Positions 33,089 through 41,640 of a DNA stretch of 64,000 nucleotides are shown one piece after another. The translations under genes were made by a program, and so were the position numbers. Numbering within the stretch: the stretch's first letter is position 1; each line of letters opens with the position of its first letter. The notes beneath the pieces were generated by a model. The model saw nothing but the letters and a program-made list of their open reading frames with translations. It was not told the DNA's origin and ran no database searches. The stretch is taken from the NCBI RefSeq assembly GCF_037023745.1, contig NZ_CP146101.1:7022001-7086000 (forward strand), in the 5' to 3' direction. Origin of the DNA: Streptomyces sp. SCSIO 30461. Its GTDB lineage: Bacteria; Actinomycetota; Actinomycetes; Streptomycetales; Streptomycetaceae.

Positions 33089-34441
33089 ATGCCTCAGACG
33101 ACCACTCCCCCTCAGTCGACGACAACTCCGCGTATGACCACATCCGGTGGCACGCTGGTCCTGGCGCCGCCCTACCGGGAGCCGGGTACGAACGGCCCCG
33201 CGCGGCCGTGGCGCGGGGCACCTGCGTCCGGCAGGGCACGCACCGCACGGCCCACCCGTCCGCCCAGCGCTCGCCCGCCCGGTCCCTACACGCGTCTCTT
33301 CCGCATCCCCGGCGCCCGCGCCTTCACCATCGGCAACCTCATCGCCCGGCTCCCCATGGGGATGTTCGGCGTGAGCGCCGTGGTCATGATCGCGGGGGCG
33401 CGGGGCTCCTACGCGCTCGCCGGGGCCGTCACCGCGACCGGCCTCGCCGCCACCGCGCTGGTCGCACCGTGGACGGCCCGGCTGGTCGACCGGTTCGGGC
33501 AGGCTCGGGTCGCCGTCCCGGCCACCGCACTCGCCGTGCTCGGCGAGATCGCCCTGGTGCTGTGCGTACGCCACGACACACCGGTCTGGACGCTGTTCGC
33601 CTCGTACGCGGCCACCGCGACCGTGCCCAACACCGGCGGGATGTCCCGTGCCCGCTGGACCCATCTGCTGAGGGACGACCCGGGGGCCCTGCACACCGCC
33701 AACTCGTTCGAGCAGGCCGCCGACGAGCTGTGCTTCATGCTGGGTCCCGTGCTGGCGGCCTTCCTGTGCGCGGCTCTCTTCCCCGAGGCCGGCACCGTGG
33801 CCGGGGCGCTGCTGCTGCTCACCGGCGTGCTGCTGTTCTCGGCGCAGCGCTCCACCGAGCCCCCTGCGGTACCCCGGACATCAACCGGAACACCCCTGCG
33901 GATACCGGGGATGGCTCCGCTGCTGGCCGTGTTCCTCGCGACCGGCGCGGTCTTCGGCTCCATGGAGGTGGTGACGATCGCGTTCGCGGACGGCCCGGCC
34001 GCGGGTCCGGTACTGGCGCTGCAGGCCGCGGGCTCGTGCGCGGCGGGGCTGGCGTACGGCAGGGTTCGGCGCGGTGCGGGGCTGCGGGGCTGCCTGGCCG
34101 CGATGACGGCCCTGATGACGCTGCCGCTGCTGGCCGCGGTGGCGACAGGTTCACTGGCGGCGGTGGCAGCCGCCCTGCTGATCGCGGGGATGGCGACGGC
34201 GCCGACCATGGTGACGGGGATGGGCACGGTACAGCGCCTGACCCCGCGGGACCGGCTGAACGAGGGCATGACCCTTGCCGTGACGGCGCTGCTCGGCGGT
34301 GTCGCGGCGGGGTCGGCGACGGGCGGCTGGCTGGTCGAGGAGGCAGGTGCGGCATACGCCTATGCCGTACCTGCGACGGCTGCGGGACTCGCTCTGCTGC
34401 TGGCCCTCTCGGCCCACAATCCACGAAGGGACAGGCAATGA
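33089..34441 (+). CDS. MFS transporter divergent from LysR
   Basis: A 450-residue protein. The first ~68 residues are a Pro/Thr/Arg-rich cytoplasmic extension, followed by about 12 membrane helices beginning at FRIPGARAFTIGNLIARLP. The helix 2-3 loop reads WTARLVDRFGQARV, the MFS signature position. ATG 33089 and ATG 33134 are both possible, neither with a strong ribosome-binding site. The stop overlaps the start of a bidirectional terminator shared with ssrA. Efflux function is inferred from the family. Confidence 0.87.
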   Translation: MPQTTTPPQSTTTPRMTTSGGTLVLAPPYREPGTNGPARPWRGAPASGRARTARPTRPPSARPPGPYTRLFRIPGARAFTIGNLIARLPMGMFGVSAVVMIAGARGSYALAGAVTATGLAATALVAPWTARLVDRFGQARVAVPATALAVLGEIALVLCVRHDTPVWTLFASYAATATVPNTGGMSRARWTHLLRDDPGALHTANSFEQAADELCFMLGPVLAAFLCAALFPEAGTVAGALLLLTGVLLFSAQRSTEPPAVPRTSTGTPLRIPGMAPLLAVFLATGAVFGSMEVVTIAFADGPAAGPVLALQAAGSCAAGLAYGRVRRGAGLRGCLAAMTALMTLPLLAAVATGSLAAVAAALLIAGMATAPTMVTGMGTVQRLTPRDRLNEGMTLAVTALLGGVAAGSATGGWLVEEAGAAYAYAVPATAAGLALLLALSAHNPRRDRQ

Positions 34442-34472
34442 CAAAGGCCCGGCTGTGACGGCCGGGCCTTTG
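34442..34472. terminator. Bidirectional terminator between MFS gene and ssrA
   Basis: A perfect 12-bp inverted repeat (34442-34453 with 34461-34472) with A/T at the outer ends (CAAAGG/CCTTTG). It starts one base after the MFS stop codon. A 16-bp palindrome, CCGGGGGTACCCCCGG, follows at 34490-34505. Confidence 0.8.
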
Positions 34473-34517
34473 CCCACATGGGGCCGGGTCCGGGGGTACC
34501 CCCGGGTCCCCGGGCGA

Positions 34518-34558
34518 AGGCGACCCGTGCCCGCTCTCTTCGCGGGCCCACGTCGCCT
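34518..34558 (-). terminator. Imperfect hairpin just past the ssrA 3' end
   Basis: AGGCGAC...GTG..CCCGC pairs with GCGGGCC..AC GTCGCCT through small bulges, 10 bases beyond the mature tmRNA end. Probably part of the precursor 3' trailer and terminator. Confidence 0.5.
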
Positions 34559-34568
34559 GTCGCCGTCG

Positions 34569-34935
34569 TGGAGATGGCGGGAATCGAACCCGCGTCCAAC
34601 GGTGCGGAATCAGGGCTTCTCCGTGTGCAGTCCGCTGCGCTTTTCTCGGCCCCGGAGATCACGCGGACAAGTCTCCAACGGGCTCAGTCACTGTGTGGTT
34701 TCCCTCTACACCCCGTGACCGGGCCTAGAGGTTGAGTTCCCTAGCTGATGCCAGGATCCGGGTCGGGAACAGCCCCGGGCTGACACTTCGCAAGTCGCTA
34801 CTTAGGCAGCGAGGGCGAAGGAATCGCGCTTGGTGTTGGCGATTATTGGTTTCGGCGCGTGGTTTACGAGATCATTGCCGCTTCCTCGACACGCTTCCCC
34901 TGCTTCGACATCCGCTGTCGAAACCGATCATCCCC
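34569..34935 (-). ncRNA. ssrA: tmRNA (SsrA)
   Basis: About 367 nt. The 5' end GGGGATG pairs with CATCTCC at the 3' end to make the tRNA-like acceptor stem; the T-arm GGGTTCGATTCCC is next to it. The tag reading frame (34840-34802) begins at GCC and encodes ANTKRDSFALAA followed by TAA. The gene does not encode the 3' CCA (the genome has CGA after the discriminator), so CCA must be added. It rescues stalled ribosomes with SmpB, encoded 111 bases upstream. Pseudoknot-like GC stems occupy 34600-34790. Confidence 0.96.
34802..34840 (-). other. tmRNA tag-peptide reading frame
   Basis: Twelve codons plus TAA: Ala-Asn-Thr-Lys-Arg-Asp-Ser-Phe-Ala-Leu-Ala-Ala. The Ala-Leu-Ala-Ala end is the usual degradation signal. 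Confidence 0.92.
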
Positions 34936-34948
34936 ATGTTGATTTTTC

Positions 34949-34971
34949 AAAAACGCCCTCTTGGTGAGGGC
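34949..34971 (-). terminator. Intrinsic terminator between smpB and ssrA
   Basis: GCCCTC (34955-34960) pairs with GAGGGC (34966-34971); on the minus strand the stem is followed by GTTTTT. It separates smpB from ssrA, only 14 bases before the mature tmRNA 5' end. Confidence 0.75.
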
Positions 34972-35046
34972 AGGTGCCATCGTACGTGACCAACGCACCA
35001 CGGTGCCAGCGTATTCCCCCGCGGGGGTGCGCGCGCCCTGAAGGGA

Positions 35047-35526
35047 TCAGGCGCGCTGGCGCCGCCGAGCCGCGGACACCGCCCGGTCCGCCTCGCGGCG
35101 GTCCTGCTTCTCACGCAGGGTCTGCCGCTTGTCGTACTCCTTCTTCCCCTTGGCGAGCGCGATCTCGACCTTGGCCCGCCCGTCCTTGAAGTACAGCGCG
35201 AGCGGCACGATGGTGTGCCCAGTCTCCTGGGACTTGGACTCCAGCTTGTCGATCTCGGCACGGTGCAGCAGCAGCTTCCGCTTGCGCCGAGCGCTGTGGT
35301 TGGTCCAGGTGCCCTGGCTGTACTCCGGTACGTGCACGTTGTGCAGCCATGCCTCATGGTCGTCGATGTGGACGAACCCGTCCACCAGCGAGGCCCGCCC
35401 CTGGCGCAGCGACTTCACCTCGGTACCCATCAGCACGAGACCGCACTCGTAGGTGTCGAGGATGTGGTAGTCGTGCCGCGCCTTCTTGTTCTGCGCGATC
35501 AGCTTGCGCCCTTTTTCCTTAGCCAT
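35047..35526 (-). CDS. smpB: SsrA-binding protein SmpB
   Basis: A 159-residue protein, family length. Conserved segments: [38 protein letters not shown], and a basic C-terminal tail ([23 protein letters not shown]) that enters the ribosomal mRNA channel. It carries tmRNA to stalled ribosomes. ATG 35526. It follows the S41 protease gene by 18 bases, so it is in the ftsE-ftsX-protease-smpB transcription direction and is co-located with ssrA. Confidence 0.96.
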   Translation of the reverse strand: MAKEKGRKLIAQNKKARHDYHILDTYECGLVLMGTEVKSLRQGRASLVDGFVHIDDHEAWLHNVHVPEYSQGTWTNHSARRKRKLLLHRAEIDKLESKSQETGHTIVPLALYFKDGRAKVEIALAKGKKEYDKRQTLREKQDRREADRAVSAARRRQRA

Positions 35527-35544
35527 AGTGAGGTCATTTTCGCA

Positions 35545-36732
35545 CTACGACCCGGTCCCGAGGCCACTCAATACCGTACGGGCACGCTCCTGCGCCTCCG
35601 TGTCGGCGACGAGGTCCGGAGTGATCCCCTTGCCCTCGACCTCACGTCCGGCCGGGGTCCGGTAGTGGCCGACGGTGAGCTCGGCGACCGACCCGCCCGG
35701 CAGCTCCTCCGGCATCTGCACGGAGCCCTTGCCGAAGGAGCGGGAGCCCACGGTGACGGCGCGACCGCGGTCCTGGAGAGCCCCGGCGACCAGCTCGGCG
35801 GCGCTCATGGTGCCGCCGTCGACCAGGACCACGACGGGTCTGTCCGTATCGCCGCCGGAGCGGGCGTACAGAGCCTTCTGCTCCCCGTGCACGTCGTAGG
35901 TGGCGACCAGTCCGCCGTCCAGGAAGGCGGAGGCGGCCGTGACGGCCTCGGAGACCAGGCCGCCGCCGTTGCCTCGCAGGTCGAGCAGCACGCCCGCGTC
36001 CGCCGGGGCGTTCCGTACGGCTTCCCGTACCCGCTCGCCCGAGCCCTTGGTGAAGGCTGCCACCCTGATCATCACCGCGTTGTCGTCCAACGTCCGGACC
36101 GTGACCGCCTCGGTGGCCAGCCGGGCCCTGCGCAGGGTCCGTGTCCAGGCGCGCTCACCCCGCTGGAGACCAAGCGCCACGGCCGAGCCCGCCTCGGCGC
36201 CCTTGCCGTCGCCGCGCAGCAGGGCGACGACCTCGCTGACCGGGCGGCCGTCTATCGAGACCCCGTCGACGGAGCGCACCTGGTCCCCGGTCCGGATACC
36301 GGCGCGCTCGGCGGGACCGCCGCGCTGCACCCGGACGACCTCCACCCGTCCGTCCGACCCACGCCTGGCCCAGAGCCCGACACCGGTGTAGGCGCCGTCC
36401 AGTGCCTGTGCGAACTCCTCGTACTCCCCCTTGTCGTACACCGCGCCCCAGCGGTCCCCGCTGCGGCTGACGACCTCCTCGGCGGCTTCCGCCGCGGACT
36501 TGCCGTCCGCCATGGCCTCGGCGGCGGCACGGGCCACCTCGGCGCGGTCGGCCATGGGGACCGCGGCGGCACGCGCCGCGGGCACCGGGTCCGGCTCGGC
36601 CGGGCTCCGCGGCAGCAGACCGGTCGCCGAAGCGGTGACCAGCACGCCCGCGAACACCAAGGTCAGGGCCGCCCCTCGGCGAAATCCACGAGGGAACTCC
36701 CGGGGCATCAGGGGTGATTCAGGGCCCAACAT
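35545..36732 (-). CDS. S41 C-terminal processing protease
   Basis: About 395 residues from ATG 36732. A signal-anchor helix (~20-40; GAALTLVFAGVLVTASATG) is followed by a helical region, a PDZ domain (~110-195; VEVVRVQRGGPAERAGIRTGDQV) and the tail-specific protease domain with the catalytic Ser in GGTMSAAELVAGALQ and Lys in RSFGKGSVQ. It acts outside the membrane. It sits between ftsX and smpB; because FtsEX in actinobacteria controls wall hydrolases, a role in trimming envelope proteins is plausible but inferred. A shorter start at ATG 36708 is possible. Confidence 0.9.
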   Translation of the reverse strand: MLGPESPLMPREFPRGFRRGAALTLVFAGVLVTASATGLLPRSPAEPDPVPAARAAAVPMADRAEVARAAAEAMADGKSAAEAAEEVVSRSGDRWGAVYDKGEYEEFAQALDGAYTGVGLWARRGSDGRVEVVRVQRGGPAERAGIRTGDQVRSVDGVSIDGRPVSEVVALLRGDGKGAEAGSAVALGLQRGERAWTRTLRRARLATEAVTVRTLDDNAVMIRVAAFTKGSGERVREAVRNAPADAGVLLDLRGNGGGLVSEAVTAASAFLDGGLVATYDVHGEQKALYARSGGDTDRPVVVLVDGGTMSAAELVAGALQDRGRAVTVGSRSFGKGSVQMPEELPGGSVAELTVGHYRTPAGREVEGKGITPDLVADTEAQERARTVLSGLGTGS

Positions 36733-36756
36733 GGCGCCCACTCTAAGACAAGCGGA

Positions 36757-36789
36757 GGGCGCCGTACGGCTGTTGACCGTACGGCGCCC
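36757..36789 (-). terminator. Terminator downstream of ftsX
   Basis: A perfect 13-bp inverted repeat (36757-36769 with 36777-36789) and 7-nt loop, starting 10 bases past the ftsX stop. Confidence 0.8.
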
Positions 36790-36799
36790 GGGGCGCTTG

Positions 36800-37717
36800 T
36801 CACACCTTGAGGTACTTGCGCAAAGCGATGAAAGCGGCAAGAGCGGGCATCAGGAGACCGATAGCGAGCACAAAGGGCAACTTCGCGATCACTGCATCCC
36901 AGCCGATGAAGTTGACCAGCTGCATCTTCTCGGAGAGCGCGAGGCCGTGGTCGATCAGGAAGTACCGGCCCGTCAGCAGCAGCACACAGGCCACCACGCC
37001 GCCGAGCAGCCCCGCGAAGGCGGCCTCCATGATGAACGGCATCTGGATGTAGAAACTGGAGGCTCCGACGAGCCGCATGATCCCGGTCTCACGCCGACGG
37101 CTGAACGCCGACACCCGCACAGTGTTGACGATCAGCATCAGCGCGATGATCAGCATCAGGCCCATGACGAACAGTGCAGCGATGTTCATGCCGTTCATCA
37201 GGTCGAACAGGTTCTGCAGGATGTTGCGCTGGTCCTGTACGGACTGCACACCGTCCCGCCCCGCGAAGGCGGTGGCCACCACCTGGTACTTCTCCGGGTC
37301 CTTCAGCTTGACCCGGAACGACTCCTGCATCTGGTCCGGAGTGATCGTCGCGGCGATGGGGGTGTCGCTGTACTGCTCCCGGTAGTGCTTGTACGCCTCG
37401 TCGGCCGACTCCCGGTGCACGGTGTCGACGACGTCCATCTTCTCGAGATCGCTCTGGATCTGCTCCTTCTGCTCGGCGGTCACCGCTCCCTTGGAGCACT
37501 TCTCGTCGGTTTCCGCGTCGTTCTTGTTGCAGAGGAAGATGGAGACGTTGACCTTGTCGTACCAGAAGTCCTTCATGGTGCTGACCTGCTCGCGCATGAG
37601 CAGCGCACCGCCGAAGAGCGCGAGCGACAGGGCCACGGAGACGATCACCGCGAAGGTCATCGTCAGATTGCGGCGGAGACCGACGCCGATCTCCGACAGT
37701 ACGAACTGGGCACGCAT
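36800..37717 (-). CDS. ftsX: Cell-division ABC permease FtsX
   Basis: A 305-residue protein with four membrane helices: one near the N terminus (~22-44), then three at ~180-300. Between them lies the large extracytoplasmic loop (~45-175), which in mycobacteria binds the hydrolase RipC. The loop contains two cysteines (FLCNKN and EKCSKG), probably disulphide-bonded. It is preceded by ftsE with an 18-base gap. Together FtsEX transmits ATP hydrolysis across the membrane to cell-wall hydrolases during septation or sporulation. Confidence 0.95.
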   Translation of the reverse strand: MRAQFVLSEIGVGLRRNLTMTFAVIVSVALSLALFGGALLMREQVSTMKDFWYDKVNVSIFLCNKNDAETDEKCSKGAVTAEQKEQIQSDLEKMDVVDTVHRESADEAYKHYREQYSDTPIAATITPDQMQESFRVKLKDPEKYQVVATAFAGRDGVQSVQDQRNILQNLFDLMNGMNIAALFVMGLMLIIALMLIVNTVRVSAFSRRRETGIMRLVGASSFYIQMPFIMEAAFAGLLGGVVACVLLLTGRYFLIDHGLALSEKMQLVNFIGWDAVIAKLPFVLAIGLLMPALAAFIALRKYLKV

Positions 37718-37735
37718 GGCGAGTCGTTCAGCCTT

Positions 37736-38425
37736 TCAGTGCTGGTAGCCGTAGACGCCGCGCGCCTGGTCACGTACGAGCCGGCCCTGTTCGAGCTCGA
37801 TGACGCGCTTGCGCATCTGGTCCACGATGTTCTGGTCGTGGGTCGCCATCACCACCGTGGTGCCGGTCCTGTTGATCCGGTCCAACAGCTTCATGATGCC
37901 GACGGAGGTCTGCGGGTCCAGGTTTCCGGTGGGCTCGTCCGCGATCAGCAGCATGGGACGGTTGACGAACGCACGGGCGATGGCGACGCGCTGCTGCTCA
38001 CCACCGGAGAGCTCACCGGGCATCCGGTCCTCCTTGCCACCCAGCCCGACGAGGTCGAGCACCTGGGGCACGGACTTGCGGATCTCACCGCGGGACTTGC
38101 CGATGACCTCCTGGGCGAAGGCCACGTTCTCCGCCACTGTCTTGTTGGGCAGCAGACGGAAGTCCTGGAAGACCGTGCCGAGCTGGCGGCGCATGTGCGG
38201 CACCTTCCAGTTCGACAGGCGTGCGAGGTCCTTGCCCAGGACGTGGACCTGACCGTGGCTGGCGCGCTCCTCGCGCAGGATCAGCCGCAGGAAGGTCGAC
38301 TTTCCGGAACCGGACGAGCCCACGAGGAAGACGAACTCGCCCTTCTCGATCTCCAAGGAGACATCGCGCAGGGCTGGGCGGTTCTGCTTGGGATAGCTCT
38401 TGGAGACGTTGTCGAATCGGATCAC
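37736..38425 (-). CDS. ftsE: Cell-division ABC ATPase FtsE
   Basis: A 229-residue ABC ATPase, family length. Walker [10 protein letters not shown] (~36-44), Q-loop [10 protein letters not shown], signature LSGGEQQR (~137-144), Walker [13 protein letters not shown] and H-loop MATHD are all intact. GTG 38425. It drives FtsX, encoded immediately downstream. The promoter must lie in 38426-38723, which is shared with the divergent small zinc-ribbon gene. Confidence 0.96.
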   Translation of the reverse strand: MIRFDNVSKSYPKQNRPALRDVSLEIEKGEFVFLVGSSGSGKSTFLRLILREERASHGQVHVLGKDLARLSNWKVPHMRRQLGTVFQDFRLLPNKTVAENVAFAQEVIGKSRGEIRKSVPQVLDLVGLGGKEDRMPGELSGGEQQRVAIARAFVNRPMLLIADEPTGNLDPQTSVGIMKLLDRINRTGTTVVMATHDQNIVDQMRKRVIELEQGRLVRDQARGVYGYQH

Positions 38426-38723
38426 GAGTGCACCACGGTCAGCCGGGAGTAGGTGTCCGTGACCATACGCGAAGGAGGATGACCCGCGCAGTCACCGACC
38501 GGCGTTGCGGCGTTTGTACGGCTTTGACGGCGAGGTCCGGCGCGCTCCGTGACGGGGGCATCCGAGGGGGACGCGCCGAATCGCGTCTGAGCTGGCACAG
38601 TGGGAGGGGGAACGGACGCGTCCCCGTGCACGTTGAGCGGAGAAGAACACTGAGAAGCATCACCGGGTCACCCCGGGAGTACGACTCGGCCGACGGCTCC
38701 GCCATGCGGGAGGAGGAGAGCGC
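38426..38723. other. 298-bp divergent intergenic region
   Basis: Between ftsE (minus) and the zinc-ribbon gene (plus). A plus-strand frame ends at TGA 38725-38727, overlapping the ATG of the small gene as ATGA, but its sequence is Arg/Ser-rich and I cannot support it as a gene. No hairpin stands out. Confidence 0.45.
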
Positions 38724-38921
38724 ATGACCTACGACCGACTGGTGTGCGCCAACTGCGCGGCACCCGTCAGTGAGGGCCGGTGCCCCGTCTGCCGCAGCAG
38801 CCGCGAGCGCCTGCAGCAGTCAGCCGGCCCGCTGGCGGGCCTGAGCCCGACCGCCCTGCTCGCGCTGCTGGCGATCCTGGTGGCCGCTGTCGCGCTGCTG
38901 GCGGCGCACCAGACCGTGTAG
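38724..38921 (+). CDS. Small zinc-ribbon membrane protein
   Basis: A 65-residue protein. Two Cys-x2-Cys knuckles (CANC and CPVC, residues ~8-21) form a zinc ribbon, a short basic linker follows, and the C-terminal half is one membrane helix (LLALLAILVAAVALLAAHQ). ATG 38724 has a strong GGAGGAGAG ribosome-binding site. The zinc ribbon would face the cytoplasm. The function is unknown; it is the kind of small conserved Streptomyces protein easily missed in annotation. Confidence 0.82.
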   Translation: MTYDRLVCANCAAPVSEGRCPVCRSSRERLQQSAGPLAGLSPTALLALLAILVAAVALLAAHQTV

Positions 38922-39008
38922 GCCGCCCCCAGTCTTCCCTCAGCGCCGGCGAGCGGCCCGGGGGGATTGGACGCCTCCCAGGCGCCTCAGAGCACCACAG
39001 ACGCACCA

Positions 39009-39042
39009 GGGGGCCCGGACGCCATTTGACGTCCGGGCCCCC
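39009..39042. terminator. Bidirectional terminator between zinc-ribbon gene and surface protein gene
   Basis: Perfect 13-bp inverted repeat (39009-39021 with 39030-39042), 8-nt loop, in the 171-bp gap of convergent genes. Confidence 0.85.
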
Positions 39043-39092
39043 GTGCGCTCCATTACGAGCGGTTACACGCACTCACGGGCGGCTGCGGCCAC

Positions 39093-39995
39093 TCAGGCGG
39101 CCGTACGCCCGCCGCCGGCGAGACGCGGCAGTATCCGGAAGCCGATGCCGCCCGCGATCATGGTCGCGGCGCCGACCAGCAGGAACGTGATCTCCGTGGC
39201 ACCGGTCTCCGCGAGTTCCTCCTTGGCCTCACCCTGCTCGACCGGAGTGGAGCCGGCGTTGTTGGTGTCGGTGTTGTCCACGCACTCGGCGCCCTCGACG
39301 CTCACGGTGCAGTCGCCTGAGCCACCGCCAGTACCGTTGCCGCTACCGCCGGTGGCGGCGGAACCGCCGGACGTCGTGGCGGAACCACCGGACGTGGTAG
39401 CAGAGCCACCGTCCGTGGTCGTGCCACCGTCCGTGGTCGTGCCACCGTCCGTGGTGCCACCATCCGTGGTGCCACCATCCGTGGTCGTGCCACCGTCCGT
39501 GGTGCCACCATCCGTGGTGCCACCATCCGTGGTCGTGCCACCGTCCGTGGTGCCACCATCCGTGGTGCCACCATCCGTGGTCGTGCCACCGTCCGTGGTG
39601 CCACCGTCCGTGGTGCCACCGTCCGTGGTGCCACCGTCCGTGGTCGTGCCACCATCCGTGGTGCCACCATCCGTGGTCGTGCCACCGTCCGTGGTGCCAC
39701 CGTCCGTGGTGCCACCGTCCGTGGTGCCACCGGTCGGGTCGGTCGGGCAGGAGGCGTCACCGGGGATGCACGACTCCTCGCCGCCATCTCCATTGCCGTT
39801 GCCCTCGTTCTCACCACCGACGCCGAGGCCGACCTCGGCGCCCTCCCTGGAGACCCCGGCCTCGGCCTTGATCCCCACGACGTCCACACCGATACCCACG
39901 GCCTGAGCGGCACCAGCGGCGGTCAGGGACGCACCGGCGGCGATCACCGCGCCGGCGGCTATCCGTGCCACACGGACCCGCGTCTTCTTGGTCAT
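39093..39995 (-). CDS. Sortase-anchored (LAETG) surface protein with TTDGG repeat stalk
   Basis: A 300-residue exported protein. There is an N-terminal signal peptide (KKTRVRVARIAAGAVIAAGA, cleaved after an AQA-type site), a short globular part, then about 110 residues of GGTTDGG/GGTTTDGG repeats, a segment with Cys pairs (DCTVSVEGAEC and earlier CIPGDASC), and a C-terminal sorting signal LAETG followed by a hydrophobic helix and basic tail (LPRLAGGGRTAA). LAxTG is the motif used by Streptomyces class E sortases, as for long chaplins. It is therefore expected to be covalently wall-attached, with the repeats as a flexible spacer. Function unknown. Confidence 0.88.
   Translation of the reverse strand: MTKKTRVRVARIAAGAVIAAGASLTAAGAAQAVGIGVDVVGIKAEAGVSREGAEVGLGVGGENEGNGNGDGGEESCIPGDASCPTDPTGGTTDGGTTDGGTTDGGTTTDGGTTDGGTTTDGGTTDGGTTDGGTTDGGTTTDGGTTDGGTTDGGTTTDGGTTDGGTTDGGTTTDGGTTDGGTTDGGTTTDGGTTTDGGSATTSGGSATTSGGSAATGGSGNGTGGGSGDCTVSVEGAECVDNTDTNNAGSTPVEQGEAKEELAETGATEITFLLVGAATMIAGGIGFRILPRLAGGGRTAA
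39398..39732. repeat. Minisatellite encoding the TTDGG stalk
   Basis: About two dozen tandem units alternating between 12 bp (CCGTCCGTGGTG-type) and 15 bp (with an extra GTC, one more Thr). Units differ mainly at CCGTCC/CCATCC, and a higher-order block of three units repeats several times. Copy number is likely to vary between strains. Confidence 0.9.
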
Positions 39996-40209
39996 ATGTG
40001 TGCTACCCCCAGTAGCTCTATGTCATTGATGCCGCTTCGAGGGGGTGGCGGGGCTGAGAGCACATCCGCCTTCCCCGCACACACGCCCTGGAAACACGCA
40101 TGCCGCGCGTCAGCCTTCCCAGTTTTCGCGGACGCGTCAAGGACGTTGCGCGTGCGATGCCCGGAATAAGGTGAGTTGACTGAGGCATTGGCTGCGACTG
40201 TGACATGAG

Positions 40210-40244
40210 AAGGTAACTGGCGCCGAGGAGGCGCCAGTTACCTT
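40210..40244. terminator. Second strong hairpin upstream of the surface protein gene
   Basis: A perfect 15-bp inverted repeat (40210-40224 with 40230-40244) and 5-nt loop, A/T-tipped (AAGG/CCTT). It is 208 bases past the prfB stop, after prfB's own terminator, so what it terminates is unclear. Confidence 0.65.
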
Positions 40245-40378
40245 GTCGACAAAACGAGCGGTTGGCTTCACGCCGCTTGCGCCAGCGAACGACCACCGCC
40301 TTTGTCGCTCGACACCGGACGGTGTCGCCGCATCCACGAGGACCGAGGCTCGGCCCGGATCCGGCCACCGAACGCACC

Positions 40379-40415
40379 GAGCGGCGCCGGATCCGTGAAG
40401 GATCCGGCGCCGCTC
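40379..40415 (-). terminator. prfB terminator
   Basis: A perfect 16-bp inverted repeat (40379-40394 with 40400-40415) and 5-nt loop, 37 bases past the prfB stop. Confidence 0.85.
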
Positions 40416-40452
40416 GTACGGCACGCGGACGCGGAAGACCGCGACGCTCCGT

Positions 40453-41559
40453 CTACTTCTCCTGCTGCTTGCGCCAGCGGATGCCTGCCTCGAGGAAGCC
40501 GTCGATCTCGCCGTCCAGCACCGACTGGGGGTTGCCGACCTCGTGCTCCGTACGCAGGTCCTTGACCATCTGGTACGGGTGCAGGACGTACGAACGCATC
40601 TGGTTGCCCCAGGAGTTGCCGCCGTCGCCCTTGAGCGCGTCCATCTTGGCCTGCTCCTCCTGGCGGCGGCGCTCAAGGAGCTTCGCCTGAAGGACGTTCA
40701 TCGCGCTCGCCTTGTTCTGGATCTGGGAACGCTCGTTCTGGCAGGAGACCACGATGCCGGTCGGGATGTGGGTGATACGCACTGCGGAGTCGGTGGTGTT
40801 GACACCCTGGCCGCCCGGGCCGGAAGCGCGGTAGACGTCCACACGCAGCTCGGACTCGTCGATCTCGACGTGGTCGGACTGCTCGACGACCGGAAGCACC
40901 TCGACGCCCGCGAAGGAGGTCTGACGGCGGCCCTGGTTGTCGAACGGCGAGATACGGACCAGACGGTGGGTGCCCTGCTCGACGGAGAGCGTGCCATAGG
41001 CATACGGCGCCTTCACCACGAAGGTGGTCGACTTGATACCGGCCTCTTCCGCGTACGAGGTCTCGTAGACCTCCGTGCCGTAACCGTGGCGCTCCGCCCA
41101 GCGCAGGTACATGCGCTGGAGCTGCTCGGCGAAATCGGCGGCGTCGACGCCGCCCGCCTCGGCGCGGATGTTGACGAGCGCCTCGCGCTCGTCGTACTCG
41201 CCGGAGAGGAGGGTGCGGACCTCCATCTCGTCCAGGGCCTTGCGGACGGCCTCCAGCTCGGACTCGGCCTCCGCGCGGGTGTCCGGGTCGTCCTCGGCCT
41301 CGGCGAGCTCGAAGAGCACTTCGAGATCGTCGATACGCCCGCGCAGTGCCTCGGCCTTGCGGACCTCGGCCTGGAGGTGCGAGAGCCTGCTGGTGATCTT
41401 CTGCGCCGCCTCGGGGTCGTCCCACAGGGACGGTGCCGCCGCCTGCTCCTCGAGCGCGGCGATGTCTGCCCTCATCCTGTCGAGGTCCAGGACGGCCTCG
41501 ATCGACCCCATGGTCGAGGAGAGGGACTTCAGCTCTTCGGATACATCGACGACTGCCAC
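40453..41559 (-). CDS. prfB: Peptide chain release factor 2
   Basis: A 368-residue class I release factor that reads UGA and UAA. The anticodon tripeptide SPF is present in [11 protein letters not shown], and the catalytic GGQ in [15 protein letters not shown]. Unlike E. coli prfB, the frame is continuous from GTG 41559 with no internal in-frame stop, so there is no programmed frameshift autoregulation. The stop codon used is TAG or TGA at the end as normal. Located upstream of its terminator and downstream of pkaB on the same strand, 81 bases apart. Confidence 0.96.
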   Translation of the reverse strand: MAVVDVSEELKSLSSTMGSIEAVLDLDRMRADIAALEEQAAAPSLWDDPEAAQKITSRLSHLQAEVRKAEALRGRIDDLEVLFELAEAEDDPDTRAEAESELEAVRKALDEMEVRTLLSGEYDEREALVNIRAEAGGVDAADFAEQLQRMYLRWAERHGYGTEVYETSYAEEAGIKSTTFVVKAPYAYGTLSVEQGTHRLVRISPFDNQGRRQTSFAGVEVLPVVEQSDHVEIDESELRVDVYRASGPGGQGVNTTDSAVRITHIPTGIVVSCQNERSQIQNKASAMNVLQAKLLERRRQEEQAKMDALKGDGGNSWGNQMRSYVLHPYQMVKDLRTEHEVGNPQSVLDGEIDGFLEAGIRWRKQQEK

Positions 41560-41640
41560 GGCACCAGCGTAACGGCTGGCCGGACCGTACCGTCCCGCCC
41601 GTCCGGGACAAGAGGGGACAAAGGCGCGAGGAAGAGGACG

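Larger units (their letters stand above)
39996..40452. other. 457-bp intergenic region with two long hairpins
   Basis: Between prfB and the surface protein gene, both minus strand. It contains the prfB terminator (40379-40415), a second equally strong hairpin (40210-40244), a 134-bp segment between them with further pairing potential (CGACACC 40310-40316 with GGTGTCG 40321-40327), and the surface protein promoter somewhere in 39996-40200. A separate small transcript between the hairpins is possible. Confidence 0.5.

Noticed and set aside
38466..38727. Possible small gene upstream of the zinc-ribbon gene, overlapping its ATG as ATGA
   Set aside because: The overlap is suggestive of coupling, but the peptide is Arg/Ser-rich, has no clear start or ribosome-binding site, and the zinc-ribbon gene has its own strong ribosome-binding site.
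39398..39732. CRISPR-like array
   Set aside because: The repeats are contiguous 12-15 bp units without unique spacers and are in frame within a surface protein gene.
40453..41559. Programmed frameshift in prfB
   Set aside because: The frame is continuous, with no in-frame TGA or slippery site near codon 25.
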